A stretch of 64,000 nt of DNA from an uncultured Bacteroidota bacterium (GTDB taxonomy: Bacteria > Bacteroidota > Bacteroidia > Flavobacteriales > Flavobacteriaceae): positions 23,248 through 87,247 of the forward strand of contig CAJWHM010000006.1 in the NCBI GenBank assembly GCA_913041125.1, in the 5' to 3' direction. The notes beneath the pieces were generated by a model. The model saw only the letters and a program-made list of their open reading frames with translations, was not told the origin of the DNA and did not search any database. A program made the translations under genes and the position numbers. Shown here in pieces: positions 47,435-56,455 of this stretch (position 1 is its first letter; every line of letters starts with the position of its first letter).

Positions 47435-48112
47435 ATGAAACTAAAATTCCATCTTTTAAGTATAACATGTTTTATGATTTTATTTAGTTCATGTAAAAAG
47501 ATGAGTTTAAAAGAAAGTTATTTAGCTCTTGGAGATAGTTATACTGTGGGTGAAAGTATTTCTAAAAAACACACTTGGCCCAAACAACTTGTAGATTCTT
47601 TAAAAAAAAGAAATATTTTTTTATCGGAGCCAAGGATTATCGCAAAAACTGGATGGACTACTGATGAATTAAAAAAGGCAATTAATGATTCTAGTTTAGA
47701 TTACCCTTATGATTGGGTTTCTTTATTAATTGGAGTAAATAATCAATACAGAGGCAGAGACTTAGATGAGTTCAAATTACAATTTGAATCATTATTGTTA
47801 GAAGCAATTGCTTTTAGTGGTAATAGAAAAGAAAGAGTATTTGTAATTTCAATACCAGATTGGGGATCAATGCCCTTTGCAAAAGATAGAGATCCAAATA
47901 AAATAGCTATTGAAATCGATAACTTTAATCAAATAATATATGAAGTATGTGCTTTTGAAAATATAAAGTTTATTGACATTACTCCTATAACTAGAAATAT
48001 TTATTCAAATCCAAATTGGATAGCAAAAGATAGTCTTCATCCAAGCAAAGAACAATATTCAAAATGGGTTGAAAAAATAATCCCTTTTTTTTTAAATTTT
48101 AAAAATGACTAA
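47435..48112 (+). CDS. SGNH/GDSL hydrolase lipoprotein
   Basis: 225 residues. A lipoprotein signal with lipobox LFSSC (C20) anchors it in the envelope. The SGNH catalytic blocks are present: ALGDSYTVG with nucleophile S35, GVNNQYRG with N102/N103, and DSLHPS with the Asp/His pair near residue 205. Likely an esterase or acyl hydrolase on lipid or sugar esters. Its 3' end overlaps kynU by 8 bases; the two are co-transcribed but no shared pathway is obvious. Confidence 0.85.
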   Translation: MKLKFHLLSITCFMILFSSCKKMSLKESYLALGDSYTVGESISKKHTWPKQLVDSLKKRNIFLSEPRIIAKTGWTTDELKKAINDSSLDYPYDWVSLLIGVNNQYRGRDLDEFKLQFESLLLEAIAFSGNRKERVFVISIPDWGSMPFAKDRDPNKIAIEIDNFNQIIYEVCAFENIKFIDITPITRNIYSNPNWIAKDSLHPSKEQYSKWVEKIIPFFLNFKND

Positions 48113-49370
48113 TCTAAAAACATATCATAATTTAGATTCAAATGATAGTTTAGCTCATTTTAGAAAAGAATTTATTCATCAGGAGAATGAAATATATTTG
48201 GATGGAAATTCATTAGGGAAATTACCAAGGGAAACAGAAAAAAAATTAAATGAAGTATTAATATATCAGTGGGGTAATAGATTAATTCGAAGTTGGAACG
48301 AAAATTGGTTAGACCTACCAAAAAAAATTGCTGGAAAATATTCTAAACTTCTCAATGTTAAAAAAAATGAGGTTATTATTGGAGAGTCAACCTCAGTAAG
48401 ATTATATCAAATAGTATATTCACTTTTATTAACAGATATTTATCCAAAACAGTTAGGAACTGATATCCTTAATTTTCCAACAGATAATTATATTCTTGAG
48501 GGTATAAATAAAAAATTTTCTCTGCAAAATGTCAATTTAATTAAATACAGTCAGGAAATTTTTGCCGATTTGAATCTTCTTAAAGATCAAATAAAAAGAA
48601 AACCAGGTATCTATTGTCTTAGTTTAGTAACATATAAAAGTTCTTTTCTATACCCTATGAAAGATTTAAATATGTGGGCAGAAAAATTCAAAAGTATAAT
48701 AGTTTGGGATTTAAGTCATGCTATTGGAGCTATTGATATAGATCTTAAAAGCTCAGCAGCAAAAATTTGTATTGGATGTAGTTATAAATACATGAACGGT
48801 GGTCCTGGAGCACCAGCATTTATGTTTATAAAAAATGAATTACAAAAAAAACTCTTTAACCCAATTCAAGGTTGGTTTGGTCATAAAAAGCCCTTTAATT
48901 TTGATTTAAATTACATTCCAGATGACGGGATTAATCGTTTTTCCGTAGGAACTCCTCCAGTATTATCTCTCTTCGCTATGGAAACGGGTATTGATATTAC
49001 ACTTCAAGCAGGTATAAAATCAATTAGAAAAAAAAGTCTTTTACAAACAGAGTTTTTTATAAAACATCTAAAGAATAGGTTAGTCCCTTTAGGATATAAT
49101 CTTGAAAGTCCACAAGAGAAATCAAAACGTGGAGCACACATTACTATTTCACATAAATTTTCTTGGCAAATTTGTCAGGCATTAATTAAAGGTAATAATA
49201 ATGGCTTTAAAATAATTCCTGATTTTAGGCCTCCCAATTTTCTTCGCTTTGGGATTTCTCCACTATATAATCGATTTGAAGATCTTTATATTGTCATTAG
49301 GAGATTAGAAGATATAGTTGCCAGTAAAGAATACTTAAATTTCAGTACTGAAAAAATAAAAGTAACATAA
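48105..49370 (+). CDS. kynU: Kynureninase
   Basis: 421-residue PLP enzyme that cleaves kynurenine to anthranilate and alanine (or 3-hydroxykynurenine to 3-hydroxyanthranilate). Family marks: YLDGNSLGKLP near the start, WDLSHAIGAIDIDL with the PLP-contact Asp and His, and SYKYMNGGPGAPAFMF containing the Schiff-base lysine. The C-terminal RFGISPLYNRFEDL is typical. Neighbouring genes do not encode the rest of tryptophan degradation, so the substrate may come from other loci. Confidence 0.9.
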   Translation: MTNLKTYHNLDSNDSLAHFRKEFIHQENEIYLDGNSLGKLPRETEKKLNEVLIYQWGNRLIRSWNENWLDLPKKIAGKYSKLLNVKKNEVIIGESTSVRLYQIVYSLLLTDIYPKQLGTDILNFPTDNYILEGINKKFSLQNVNLIKYSQEIFADLNLLKDQIKRKPGIYCLSLVTYKSSFLYPMKDLNMWAEKFKSIIVWDLSHAIGAIDIDLKSSAAKICIGCSYKYMNGGPGAPAFMFIKNELQKKLFNPIQGWFGHKKPFNFDLNYIPDDGINRFSVGTPPVLSLFAMETGIDITLQAGIKSIRKKSLLQTEFFIKHLKNRLVPLGYNLESPQEKSKRGAHITISHKFSWQICQALIKGNNNGFKIIPDFRPPNFLRFGISPLYNRFEDLYIVIRRLEDIVASKEYLNFSTEKIKVT

Positions 49371-49400
49371 AAAAGCCTTCAGGAATTATTCCTAAAGGCT
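49369..49400 (-). terminator. Terminator at the end of kynU, minus-strand orientation
   Basis: Hairpin AGCCTT/AAGGCT plus AGGAA/TTCCT with one internal C-A mismatch (49374-49400) and a T-run on the minus strand (49374-49369) that overlaps the kynU stop codon. On the plus strand no T-run follows, so it is a poor terminator for kynU itself. Confidence 0.6.
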
Positions 49401-49434
49401 ATAACCATAAACCAATTCATAATTGAAGAATTGT
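49369..49434 (-). ncRNA. Candidate small RNA (about 65 nt) downstream of kynU
   Basis: Read on the minus strand, an exact TAnnTTTG element (49447-49440) is followed by a short hairpin CAATT-ATG-AATTG (49425-49413) and a stronger hairpin with AGCCTT/AAGGCT and AGGAA/TTCCT stems (49400-49374) ending in six T residues. This is promoter plus two-hairpin RNA plus terminator with no neighbouring minus-strand gene to serve. It also encodes a leader-like 13-residue frame MNWFMVIAFRNNS (49420-49379). I cannot match it to a named RNA family. It could instead be only a terminator facing SET-gene readthrough. Confidence 0.4.
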
Positions 49435-49439
49435 TGATA

Positions 49440-49447
49440 CAAATGTA
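49440..49447 (-). promoter_or_regulatory. -7 element of the small-RNA candidate
   Basis: Minus-strand TACATTTG, an exact TAnnTTTG. A TTTG lies upstream (49477-49474) but 26 bases away, longer than the usual 19 to 21, so the promoter is plausible rather than certain. The 180 bases from 49448 to the SET gene stop otherwise show nothing I can identify. Confidence 0.4.
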
Positions 49448-49628
49448 ATAAAAACTTAAACATTAAATAACATCAAAATTAAATTTTATTAAAAAAAAGA
49501 GGTAATTAATTAACATTTTTGTAAAAAGAATGCCTAAAATTTATCAATTCCAATAGATTGAGGCTTACTTTTTTTGTTTCTGAGAAAAATTATTTTTTAA
49601 AATAGTTATCAAAAAAATAAAACTATAG

Positions 49629-49997
49629 TTATTGAGTGACTTCATACTCATGTTCCCAATTTGGATTTTCAAGCTTGTTAATTATATATTTTACAGTAAT
49701 TTCATCTCCTTGTTTTATTTCTTTTAATGTTATGATTCTAATATGTTTAATTTCTCCTATTTCAGAATCATTTTTTGCGAATACAGCATTACAATTTGGG
49801 ATTTCATGATGATTAATAAATGCTCCTAAAGGCAATCTTATATATTTATCTTGAAAACGGAAATCAAATATATGAGTGATTCCAAGATCAGTCCCTTCAG
49901 GAATATCTTTAAGTGCAAATAAACCAAGACCTTCAATTTTACTTGTTTTGATAGTTAGAAAATCTGGTAACGGCCTCCAATTACTGTCTTTAATCAT
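49629..49997 (-). CDS. SET domain protein (probable lysine methyltransferase)
   Basis: 122 residues consisting almost only of a SET fold. The three hallmark blocks are seen: EGLGLFA (about 22-28), the SAM-binding and knot-forming NHHEIPNC (62-69) and GDEITVKY (97-104) with the catalytic tyrosine. It lacks pre- and post-SET cysteine clusters. SET proteins methylate lysines in eukaryotic histones; in bacteria the targets are mostly unknown and may be ribosomal or DNA-binding proteins. It follows the PHP gene by 35 bases. Confidence 0.85.
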   Translation of the reverse strand: MIKDSNWRPLPDFLTIKTSKIEGLGLFALKDIPEGTDLGITHIFDFRFQDKYIRLPLGAFINHHEIPNCNAVFAKNDSEIGEIKHIRIITLKEIKQGDEITVKYIINKLENPNWEHEYEVTQ

Positions 49998-50032
49998 TAA
50001 ATAACTTTACTTAAAATTAAACAAAAACATTT

Positions 50033-51142
50033 CTATTTTATAATAAAATTATAAATGAGTGTTTTTTTCGGAGCAATAACAGTATTTAATATTCGGAAAG
50101 GAAGTGAAATTTCCTTCTTCTTTGTTATTGTTTTAATCTTTAAAATTATTTTATTATTAGCTGGTATACTAAATACACTCGCTCTTTGATGAAATGAATA
50201 ATCTCCAAGGTATTCTAATTTAAATGAATTCATACTTTTGTTTGTTAGTTCAACTTCAACTATTAGTTTTTCCTTAATATATTTTAAGTGTCCAAAAACT
50301 AAATTGGATTTTATAAGAGCTTTTAAATTTTCTTCTTTTCCAATTAATAAATCCTTAAACCAAACAACTGTTTTCCCTTCAAATAAAGCCAATTTAACTG
50401 ATTTCTCTGATTCATTTTCTACGTTTAATAAAGTCATTGGACGGTGTCCTCCATTTGGAATTTGATGTTCCCAATCTATAATTCCGTGGATATCAGAAGT
50501 CCCTAAAATGGTCAAATTATTTTCCAGTGCTAGCTGAAGTGCTTCTTCTGAAAAGGTAGATTCATTGACTACTTCAATTCCATGAAGTAACTTATTCTTG
50601 ATTAAATATTCATGAAACTGATCAAGACGAGCTATTCCATCAATTCTTTGTTCATCCCAATTGGGATGGTTCCAAAAAACAAATGCATTTTGTTTATTTG
50701 CCTCCTTAATTCCAGACAATGAATCTTCATGTAGAAGTAAATTTGCATCTTTTACGAAGACAGCATTAATATGGCCTGGAGGCATTTCTCTTGTTATTTC
50801 AGAACCATTTATTACTTTAAGTTTCTCGCCTTTGTTTATAGATTCAGTTGCAACAAAAAATGATCGATTTCTGTCAGGATTAGGTATATCCTCTTCATGA
50901 GGTTGGTATTCCAAATGTTCGGTTATCGCTATTAAATCCAATCCTTCTCTTCTGGCTTCCTCTACCCTAATTGTAGGCCAAACATTTCCATCAGAAAAAA
51001 CGGAATGTATATGCAAATCCATACTAAGCCATAATTGATCTTTATCTGATCTAAAAAAAGGTTTTTGACTATTACCTTTAAAAATTGTTAAAAAAAGGAA
51101 AAATAATATGTTGATATATTTTTTAAATAGTGATTCCCACAT
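50033..51142 (-). CDS. Secreted PHP-domain phosphoesterase
   Basis: 369 residues with a signal sequence (about 1-25). The PHP metal site begins with DLHIHSVFSDG (about 42-52), continues with ITEHLEY and later NHPNW and GTSDIHG, giving the His/Asp/Glu ligands of the family. The C-terminal 90 residues form a beta domain. It resembles periplasmic Sb-PDE-like phosphodiesterases of Bacteroidota. Substrate unknown; phosphate scavenging from phosphodiesters is a reasonable guess. Confidence 0.8.
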   Translation of the reverse strand: MWESLFKKYINILFFLFLTIFKGNSQKPFFRSDKDQLWLSMDLHIHSVFSDGNVWPTIRVEEARREGLDLIAITEHLEYQPHEEDIPNPDRNRSFFVATESINKGEKLKVINGSEITREMPPGHINAVFVKDANLLLHEDSLSGIKEANKQNAFVFWNHPNWDEQRIDGIARLDQFHEYLIKNKLLHGIEVVNESTFSEEALQLALENNLTILGTSDIHGIIDWEHQIPNGGHRPMTLLNVENESEKSVKLALFEGKTVVWFKDLLIGKEENLKALIKSNLVFGHLKYIKEKLIVEVELTNKSMNSFKLEYLGDYSFHQRASVFSIPANNKIILKIKTITKKKEISLPFRILNTVIAPKKTLIYNFIIK

Positions 51143-51203
51143 ACATAAACTTACAAATATGTATTGAAGTATATACCTTTTTCGTAAAAATTAACGTCAA
51201 AAA

Positions 51204-51926
51204 CTATAACTTATAAAATAAAATTGAATTCCAAAACCTATTTATAAGATAATTATTATTTGGTTTTGCAATCATATTTTTTTGAAAACCACTTAATAAC
51301 GTAGCTTTTTCATTCAATTTTACGTTAAAGCCTAAAAAGGTCCAATTTTGATTAAACTTAAATGGTATTCCCTTTCGATTTAAAATTGAAAAAATCTCAT
51401 CATAAACTACGAGATTCCATTTTGTTTTTGAGTCTGGTTTTGACAAACTTTTTTGGTATGTTAAACGGAATCTTAATCTACTAGAAAAATCAAAAGTTCT
51501 CAATTGATTATTTTTTTGAAGTGGTAATTCCTCTTGAAATCTGTGTTCCAAACGAATCCATGTACTAAATGATGATTTTTTTAATGGAGCTGTAAATTGA
51601 ACCTGTTCCCAAAGGTTATGCTCTGCTCTAATTCTTGGATCTGCGCTTATATCTCTATCATAACCCTTTATATAGGTATACCCAGCTCTCCACGAAACAT
51701 TTTTTGAGGGGTTATAGGATAGCTGTGGTCTATAAAGTTGTTGGTCCCAAATCCTAAAATAGGATGTAGTTCTAAAATGAAATTCTGATCTTAAACTAAC
51801 TTTATCTGAAATTGGGAGATCTAAAAAGGTTGCATTCCAAAAACCATTTGCTTTTTCGTATTCTTGAGCAAACAGATTGTTTGTTGATCCTAGAAGAAGC
51901 AAAATAATAATTATTTTATTTTTCAT
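51204..51926 (-). CDS. DUF2490 family outer-membrane protein
   Basis: 240 residues with a signal peptide (about 1-20, ending LFAQ). Alternating strands with SLRSEFHFRTTSYFRIWDQQ (20 residues), RPQLSYNPSKNVSWRAGY and a final aromatic ILFYKL indicate a small beta-barrel; this matches DUF2490, whose function is unknown. It overlaps the tesB gene by 4 bases. Confidence 0.75.
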   Translation of the reverse strand: MKNKIIIILLLLGSTNNLFAQEYEKANGFWNATFLDLPISDKVSLRSEFHFRTTSYFRIWDQQLYRPQLSYNPSKNVSWRAGYTYIKGYDRDISADPRIRAEHNLWEQVQFTAPLKKSSFSTWIRLEHRFQEELPLQKNNQLRTFDFSSRLRFRLTYQKSLSKPDSKTKWNLVVYDEIFSILNRKGIPFKFNQNWTFLGFNVKLNEKATLLSGFQKNMIAKPNNNYLINRFWNSILFYKL

Positions 51927-52792
51927 ATATGTTTTCTCATTAATCCTTCTTGTGTTACTGAAGCTACCATAATTCCTTTTTTATTAAAGATACTCCCTCT
52001 CGAAAAACCTCTAGCATTTGAAGCACTGGGACTTTCAATAACGTAAAGTAACCAATCGTCAATTTTATATTCTCTATGAAACCAAAGTGCATGGTCTAAA
52101 CTTGCATAATACATCTTTGAGTTATTCAAATTTTCTCTGTGAGGTAAAGTGGCCGTTAATAAAAGGCTATAGTCAGAAGCAAAAGCTAATATTTGATGCT
52201 GAAAGGAAAGATCTACTTGAATTTTCTCTTTTATTCTAAACCAAATATGTGCAAAAGGAGCTGAATTTTGAGTCTGCAGGTAAATCGCTTTATCTACAGG
52301 TTTAAATTCAAAAATTTGAGGATGGGCTTTCATTATTCTAAGAAATCGTTCTGGATCTTTATGATGTAATCTCTCAGCCTGTTGTATGTCAGTAAGAAGT
52401 AAATCTGGTGTTAGCACATTGGGCATATTAATTTGATGACTTTCTCCTTTTTCATTTATATGAAAAGAAGCAGCCATATTAAAAATTGCTTTACCATTTT
52501 GAAATGCAACTACACGCCGAGTAGTGAAACTTCTTCCGTCTCTAATTGTATCAACGTGATAGTCAATTGGTACATTAATATCACCCCCTAGGATAAAATA
52601 ACCATGCATAGAATGAGCTATTCTATCTTTAGGTACTGTCTGATAAGCTGCATGAAGTGATTGTCCCAAAACTTGTCCTCCAAAAACCCTACCCCAAGCT
52701 GTTTTATAGTTTTGTCCTTCAAAATGGTTTTCCCCTTTTCTTTTTAAAGTTAACAAGTTGATTAATTCTTCACTTGTGATCATAATTCCCAA
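51923..52792 (-). CDS. tesB: Acyl-CoA thioesterase II (TesB)
   Basis: 289-residue cytoplasmic double hot-dog enzyme hydrolysing acyl-CoA. Landmarks: GRVFGGQVLGQSLHAA (about 31-46), MHGYFILGGD, the catalytic-triad aspartate region FASDYSLL and the C-terminal SLDHALWFHRE with SPSASNARGFSRG. The second ATG (MITSEEL) is an alternative start. It sits inside a run with an M20 amidohydrolase and a lipocalin-like protein without an obvious common substrate. Confidence 0.92.
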   Translation of the reverse strand: MGIMITSEELINLLTLKRKGENHFEGQNYKTAWGRVFGGQVLGQSLHAAYQTVPKDRIAHSMHGYFILGGDINVPIDYHVDTIRDGRSFTTRRVVAFQNGKAIFNMAASFHINEKGESHQINMPNVLTPDLLLTDIQQAERLHHKDPERFLRIMKAHPQIFEFKPVDKAIYLQTQNSAPFAHIWFRIKEKIQVDLSFQHQILAFASDYSLLLTATLPHRENLNNSKMYYASLDHALWFHREYKIDDWLLYVIESPSASNARGFSRGSIFNKKGIMVASVTQEGLMRKHI

Positions 52793-52795
52793 ATA

Positions 52796-53473
52796 TTAAA
52801 ATTTTACCTTTTTGAAAATTAAATTTGATCTTCTAGTCCAAATTTCATACATAGGTTTTCCCTTACTGCTTTTACCTTTATGATGCCAATCCGAATCTTG
52901 AATTTCATAATTGAAAGGTAATATTCTTCCTACGCTCTTATTATTTCTTGAAAAAAATTCAATGTTTTCTGTATAAATCCCTTTTTCTGCTGAATAAAAT
53001 CCACCTCCTGTCCCAAAAAATTGAAAAGTTTCAGTATTAAATGCAATCCACTGGAAATATCCATCTTTTAAAAATTTCATTGTCTTCCTTGGCCTAGTAA
53101 TATCTCTTCTTCTCTCTCCTTCCTTAGTTACTCTACCCGCCATTAACCACTTTCCATTTAAATCTAGGGGTTCATTTTTTGATTTTGACCATGATTTTTC
53201 TTTTTTTAAATCAATTATTTTAAGTCCATCATTTTCAATATTAGAATTGAACTCAAGTTCGACATTATATGTTTTTCCCTTTTTCTTATAGTATCCACCC
53301 CTGGTCAAAATAAATTCTGCTGGTTCTTTTACATATTGTGTTTCAATTAAATATTCTTTGTCAACAATTATCCTATGAGAAATTATTTTATTTTTTTTTG
53401 TTTTTACAAATTCATAGACTTGAGAAAAAGAAAAAGTTGAATAGAATAATAATAAATAAAAAATTGTTTTCAT
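52796..53473 (-). CDS. Secreted lipocalin-like protein, unknown function
   Basis: 225 residues with a signal peptide (about 1-17, ending FSFSQ). The remainder is beta-rich with two similar-sized halves; the second begins LDLNGKWLMAGR and continues TMKFLKDGYFQWIAFN, like lipocalin-type Bacteroidota proteins annotated only as membrane or secreted proteins. No catalytic residues. It lies 10 bases after the amidohydrolase and 3 before tesB. Confidence 0.7.
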   Translation of the reverse strand: MKTIFYLLLFYSTFSFSQVYEFVKTKKNKIISHRIIVDKEYLIETQYVKEPAEFILTRGGYYKKKGKTYNVELEFNSNIENDGLKIIDLKKEKSWSKSKNEPLDLNGKWLMAGRVTKEGERRRDITRPRKTMKFLKDGYFQWIAFNTETFQFFGTGGGFYSAEKGIYTENIEFFSRNNKSVGRILPFNYEIQDSDWHHKGKSSKGKPMYEIWTRRSNLIFKKVKF

Positions 53474-53483
53474 ACATGTAGTC

Positions 53484-54902
53484 TTAGTTTCTGTAATCTA
53501 AAGCTGGTTCTCTATCACCTAAAAGAGGAATATACTTAAAGTTTGATCCTCTTCTTTTTAGAAACTCTTTTTTTGCTAAAGATAGAATTTTTGGATTGTC
53601 TAATAGCTCCATTCCCGTGAGAGCTAGGGTTTTAGCTGCTATTAACATACCTTTAATCCCAATACTAGTCCCTCCCGCGGCAACAGCCTGCCAACTATGT
53701 GCAGGTGTTCCAGGAACCCAAGTTGCTGTTTCTAAACCAACTGTAGGGACTGTGAAACTAACATCTCCAACATCAGTTGATCCGCCTGCATCGTCATCAC
53801 TAGTATATGCTTTAATCCCCTCAACAAATTTAGTATCAAGAGTAACGTCTAAGCTTTTAGTAATTTGTTCAGCAAATATTTTTTCTTCACTGTTATAAAT
53901 ATAACCTCCAATTTTTTCTAAATTTTTTTGAACAGTCTTTTGAAGAGTCTCATTTATTAAAAGCTCATGTGTTCCTCCAATCATTTCGTAATCCATTGTT
54001 GTTCCTGTACCTAAAGCAGCTCCTTCGGCAGCCTTAACAATTCTGTCGAAGACATTAATAACTTCATTTCTATTTAAATGCCTTGCGTAATAATAGACTT
54101 CTGCGAAATCTGGAACTACGTTAGGAGCGTTTCCTCCTTTTGTTATTACATAGTGAATGCGTGTACTTTCAGTTGTATGCTCACGTAGCATATTAACCAT
54201 GTTATTCATAGCTTCAACGCCATCTAAAGCTGAGCGTCCTTTTTCAGGAGATCCGGCAGCATGTGCAGAAACACCATAAAATCTAAATTTAGCTGATTTA
54301 TTTGCCATAGCTTTTCCAAAACTAGCTGAATTTCTGTCTCCGGGGTGCCAATGTAAAGCTACATCAGCATCATTAAAAAGACCCGCTTTTGTCATATACA
54401 CTTTTCCAGAACCTCCTTCTTCAGCTGGACAACCAAAATATTTTACAGTCCCTTTTAATTTTTCATTCTCTATATATTTTTTAATTGTTATAGCTGCTGC
54501 TGCGGAAGCGGTTCCAAAAAGATGATGGCCACAAGCATGTCCTGCCTTACCGTCATTACTTAATTTGTAGGGTACAGCTTTTTGAGAAAGCCCAGGTAAA
54601 GCATCGTATTCTCCTAAAATAGCAATTACAGGAGTTCCAGATCCATAAGTTGCAACAAAAGCTGTTGGAATACCAGCTACACCTTCGGATACTTTAAATC
54701 CCTCATCATTTAATGTTTTTTGCAATAAATTACTGCTATTTTCCTCCTGGTAACCCATTTCAGCAAATGACCATATATCTTGAGCTATTTTTTCATATTT
54801 CTTAAGATCTGAATCTAAGGATGTTAAAATTTTATTATATTTTTTTTGTGAAAAACAATTTGTCGCCAAAAATATTATAAGACAGGTAATTAAATTTTTC
54901 AT
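53484..54902 (-). CDS. Secreted M20 family amidohydrolase (AbgB-like)
   Basis: 472 residues with a signal peptide (about 1-18). The di-metal site of the M20D branch is visible in GHACGHHLFG, CPAEEGGSGKV and the later DVGDVSFTVPT and GTPAHSW; a dimerisation domain lies in the middle (about 205-320). Relatives hydrolyse aminoacyl amides such as p-aminobenzoyl-glutamate or indole-acetyl amino acids. Export to the periplasm suggests scavenging. It overlaps the DMT transporter gene in ATGA. Confidence 0.87.
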   Translation of the reverse strand: MKNLITCLIIFLATNCFSQKKYNKILTSLDSDLKKYEKIAQDIWSFAEMGYQEENSSNLLQKTLNDEGFKVSEGVAGIPTAFVATYGSGTPVIAILGEYDALPGLSQKAVPYKLSNDGKAGHACGHHLFGTASAAAAITIKKYIENEKLKGTVKYFGCPAEEGGSGKVYMTKAGLFNDADVALHWHPGDRNSASFGKAMANKSAKFRFYGVSAHAAGSPEKGRSALDGVEAMNNMVNMLREHTTESTRIHYVITKGGNAPNVVPDFAEVYYYARHLNRNEVINVFDRIVKAAEGAALGTGTTMDYEMIGGTHELLINETLQKTVQKNLEKIGGYIYNSEEKIFAEQITKSLDVTLDTKFVEGIKAYTSDDDAGGSTDVGDVSFTVPTVGLETATWVPGTPAHSWQAVAAGGTSIGIKGMLIAAKTLALTGMELLDNPKILSLAKKEFLKRRGSNFKYIPLLGDREPALDYRN

Positions 54903-55828
54903 TTTTTTTTTAAAAGTATGAAAATATCAACCAATATTTTTTTCTTTTTTAAATGCTTTTTTTCTGTTACCAAATAAACCCCAAAAAGAATTAAAACACA
55001 ACCTGCCCATTGAACTAATGTAAAAGTCTCTCCGTCGATTAGTCCCCATCCTATTGCAACAATAGGAAGTAGATAGGTGATTGAAATTGAAAAAACAGGA
55101 GAGGAGATTGCTACTAATTCATTAAACATAACTTTTGCTAATGCAGTTCCAAATAAAGCTAAAATGAAAATATATCCCAGTGAGGAGCTAACTTTTGGTG
55201 AATATAAAGTTTCTCCCCATGGAAAATTAGAGAAAAATAAAACTAAAACAGCAGGTAAGACAATTGCTAAAAAATTTCCCGAAGCAATTCCTAGTGAAGA
55301 AATTCCTTTTAATTTATACTTAATTATATTGACATTGATGGCATAACAGATAGCAGCTATAATAACTAATATTGAGTACCAACTCTCAGATCCATTATTT
55401 ATTGAGAATTCGTTAGATACTAAAATTAAGGTTCCCATAAAACCAATTAGTACACCTAAAATTTTACCATATTTAATTTTTGAATTAAAAAAAATAACTC
55501 CTAGTATTAGGGTAAACAGTGGTGTCATTCCATTTAAAACTGCTGCAACTGAAGAATCAATCACAGTTTCTGCATATGCAAAAAGATAATTAGGGAAAAA
55601 AGTTCCAAAGAATCCAGTAAAACAAATCCATTTCCAAGATTTTCTAGGAATAAGCAAAATTTTTTTCCATCCTACAATTATTAGAATTATAGTTGTCATT
55701 AGTATCCTGACAGAACCTAACTGAAGGGGTGAAAGCCCTATTAGCCCTTTTTTAATTAAAATATATGAGCTTCCCCAAATAATTGAGAGTAATATCAGGT
55801 ATATCCATTTCTTGAAATTTAATTCCAT
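54899..55828 (-). CDS. EamA/DMT family metabolite transporter
   Basis: 309 residues from the ATG at 55828, where the first helix of the fold begins; six extra codons upstream are possible but unsupported. Two EamA repeats, each of five helices, with SIIWGSSYILIKKGL at the start. Substrate unknown; family members export amino acids or other metabolites. Being co-translated with the periplasmic M20 amidohydrolase, it may move that enzyme's substrate or product. Confidence 0.85.
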   Translation of the reverse strand: MELNFKKWIYLILLSIIWGSSYILIKKGLIGLSPLQLGSVRILMTTIILIIVGWKKILLIPRKSWKWICFTGFFGTFFPNYLFAYAETVIDSSVAAVLNGMTPLFTLILGVIFFNSKIKYGKILGVLIGFMGTLILVSNEFSINNGSESWYSILVIIAAICYAINVNIIKYKLKGISSLGIASGNFLAIVLPAVLVLFFSNFPWGETLYSPKVSSSLGYIFILALFGTALAKVMFNELVAISSPVFSISITYLLPIVAIGWGLIDGETFTLVQWAGCVLILFGVYLVTEKKHLKKKKILVDIFILLKKK

Positions 55829-55909
55829 AGCAGTGCAAAAATGCATTTTTTTTGAAATATCCTGTTGGAATAATTATTTCTTATGCTATTAAATTTTAAA
55901 AAAATAATT

Positions 55910-56455
55910 TTAATCCCATTCTAATGTCTCAATAATATGTATTATATCATCCTTAATATAACTAGAGGCTGGAAAGATAGAATCATAATTTGGTCTGGCA
56001 TAAAAATAAAGTGATCCCACTAGAAAATGTTTGAGGCTGTCTGTTAAAAAAAATTGATGTTGTGATGCAGCATCACCTATAACTGAAAATAATGTTCCGT
56101 AAACTTTTTTATCAGGATTTAAAAATATTTTTTCTGGAATAGATTCTGCTTTTGTTATGTGTTTATATGGAAGTTGGTAAGCATCATTTAATAATGAATC
56201 CAAGTTTTTTTCGATAGTGTTATAATTTAGATAAAGAGTTGCTTTCATTTTTGGATAAACCAAATTAAATTCATTCTTTCTTTCTTTAAAAATAGATGAT
56301 CTATTATTGGTCTCAAATGAGATTTTGTTTTTTAGTTTTATTCTTCTGTAAATAGGTTTAGGATAATCTAATCTTAGAAAAGAAAAAGGTTTTGGTTGGA
56401 AGTCAGAATTACAACTTTGTAACATTATAATTAAAAAAAGGAAGTATTTTTTCAT
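55910..56455 (-). CDS. gldD: Gliding motility lipoprotein GldD
   Basis: 181 residues. A lipoprotein signal with LQSC (C15), then KPFSFLRLDYPKPIYR, the recognisable GldD start. GldD is needed for gliding in Flavobacterium johnsoniae and is associated with the type IX secretion/gliding machinery. It overlaps gldE by one base and completes the mutY-ssb-gldE-gldD order known in flavobacteria. Other gld genes are outside the window, so motility itself cannot be concluded. Confidence 0.88.
   Translation of the reverse strand: MKKYFLFLIIMLQSCNSDFQPKPFSFLRLDYPKPIYRRIKLKNKISFETNNRSSIFKERKNEFNLVYPKMKATLYLNYNTIEKNLDSLLNDAYQLPYKHITKAESIPEKIFLNPDKKVYGTLFSVIGDAASQHQFFLTDSLKHFLVGSLYFYARPNYDSIFPASSYIKDDIIHIIETLEWD

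Noticed and set aside
53596..53898. 100-residue plus-strand frame inside the M20 gene.
   Set aside because: Antisense shadow of a well-conserved enzyme; no promoter or family resemblance.
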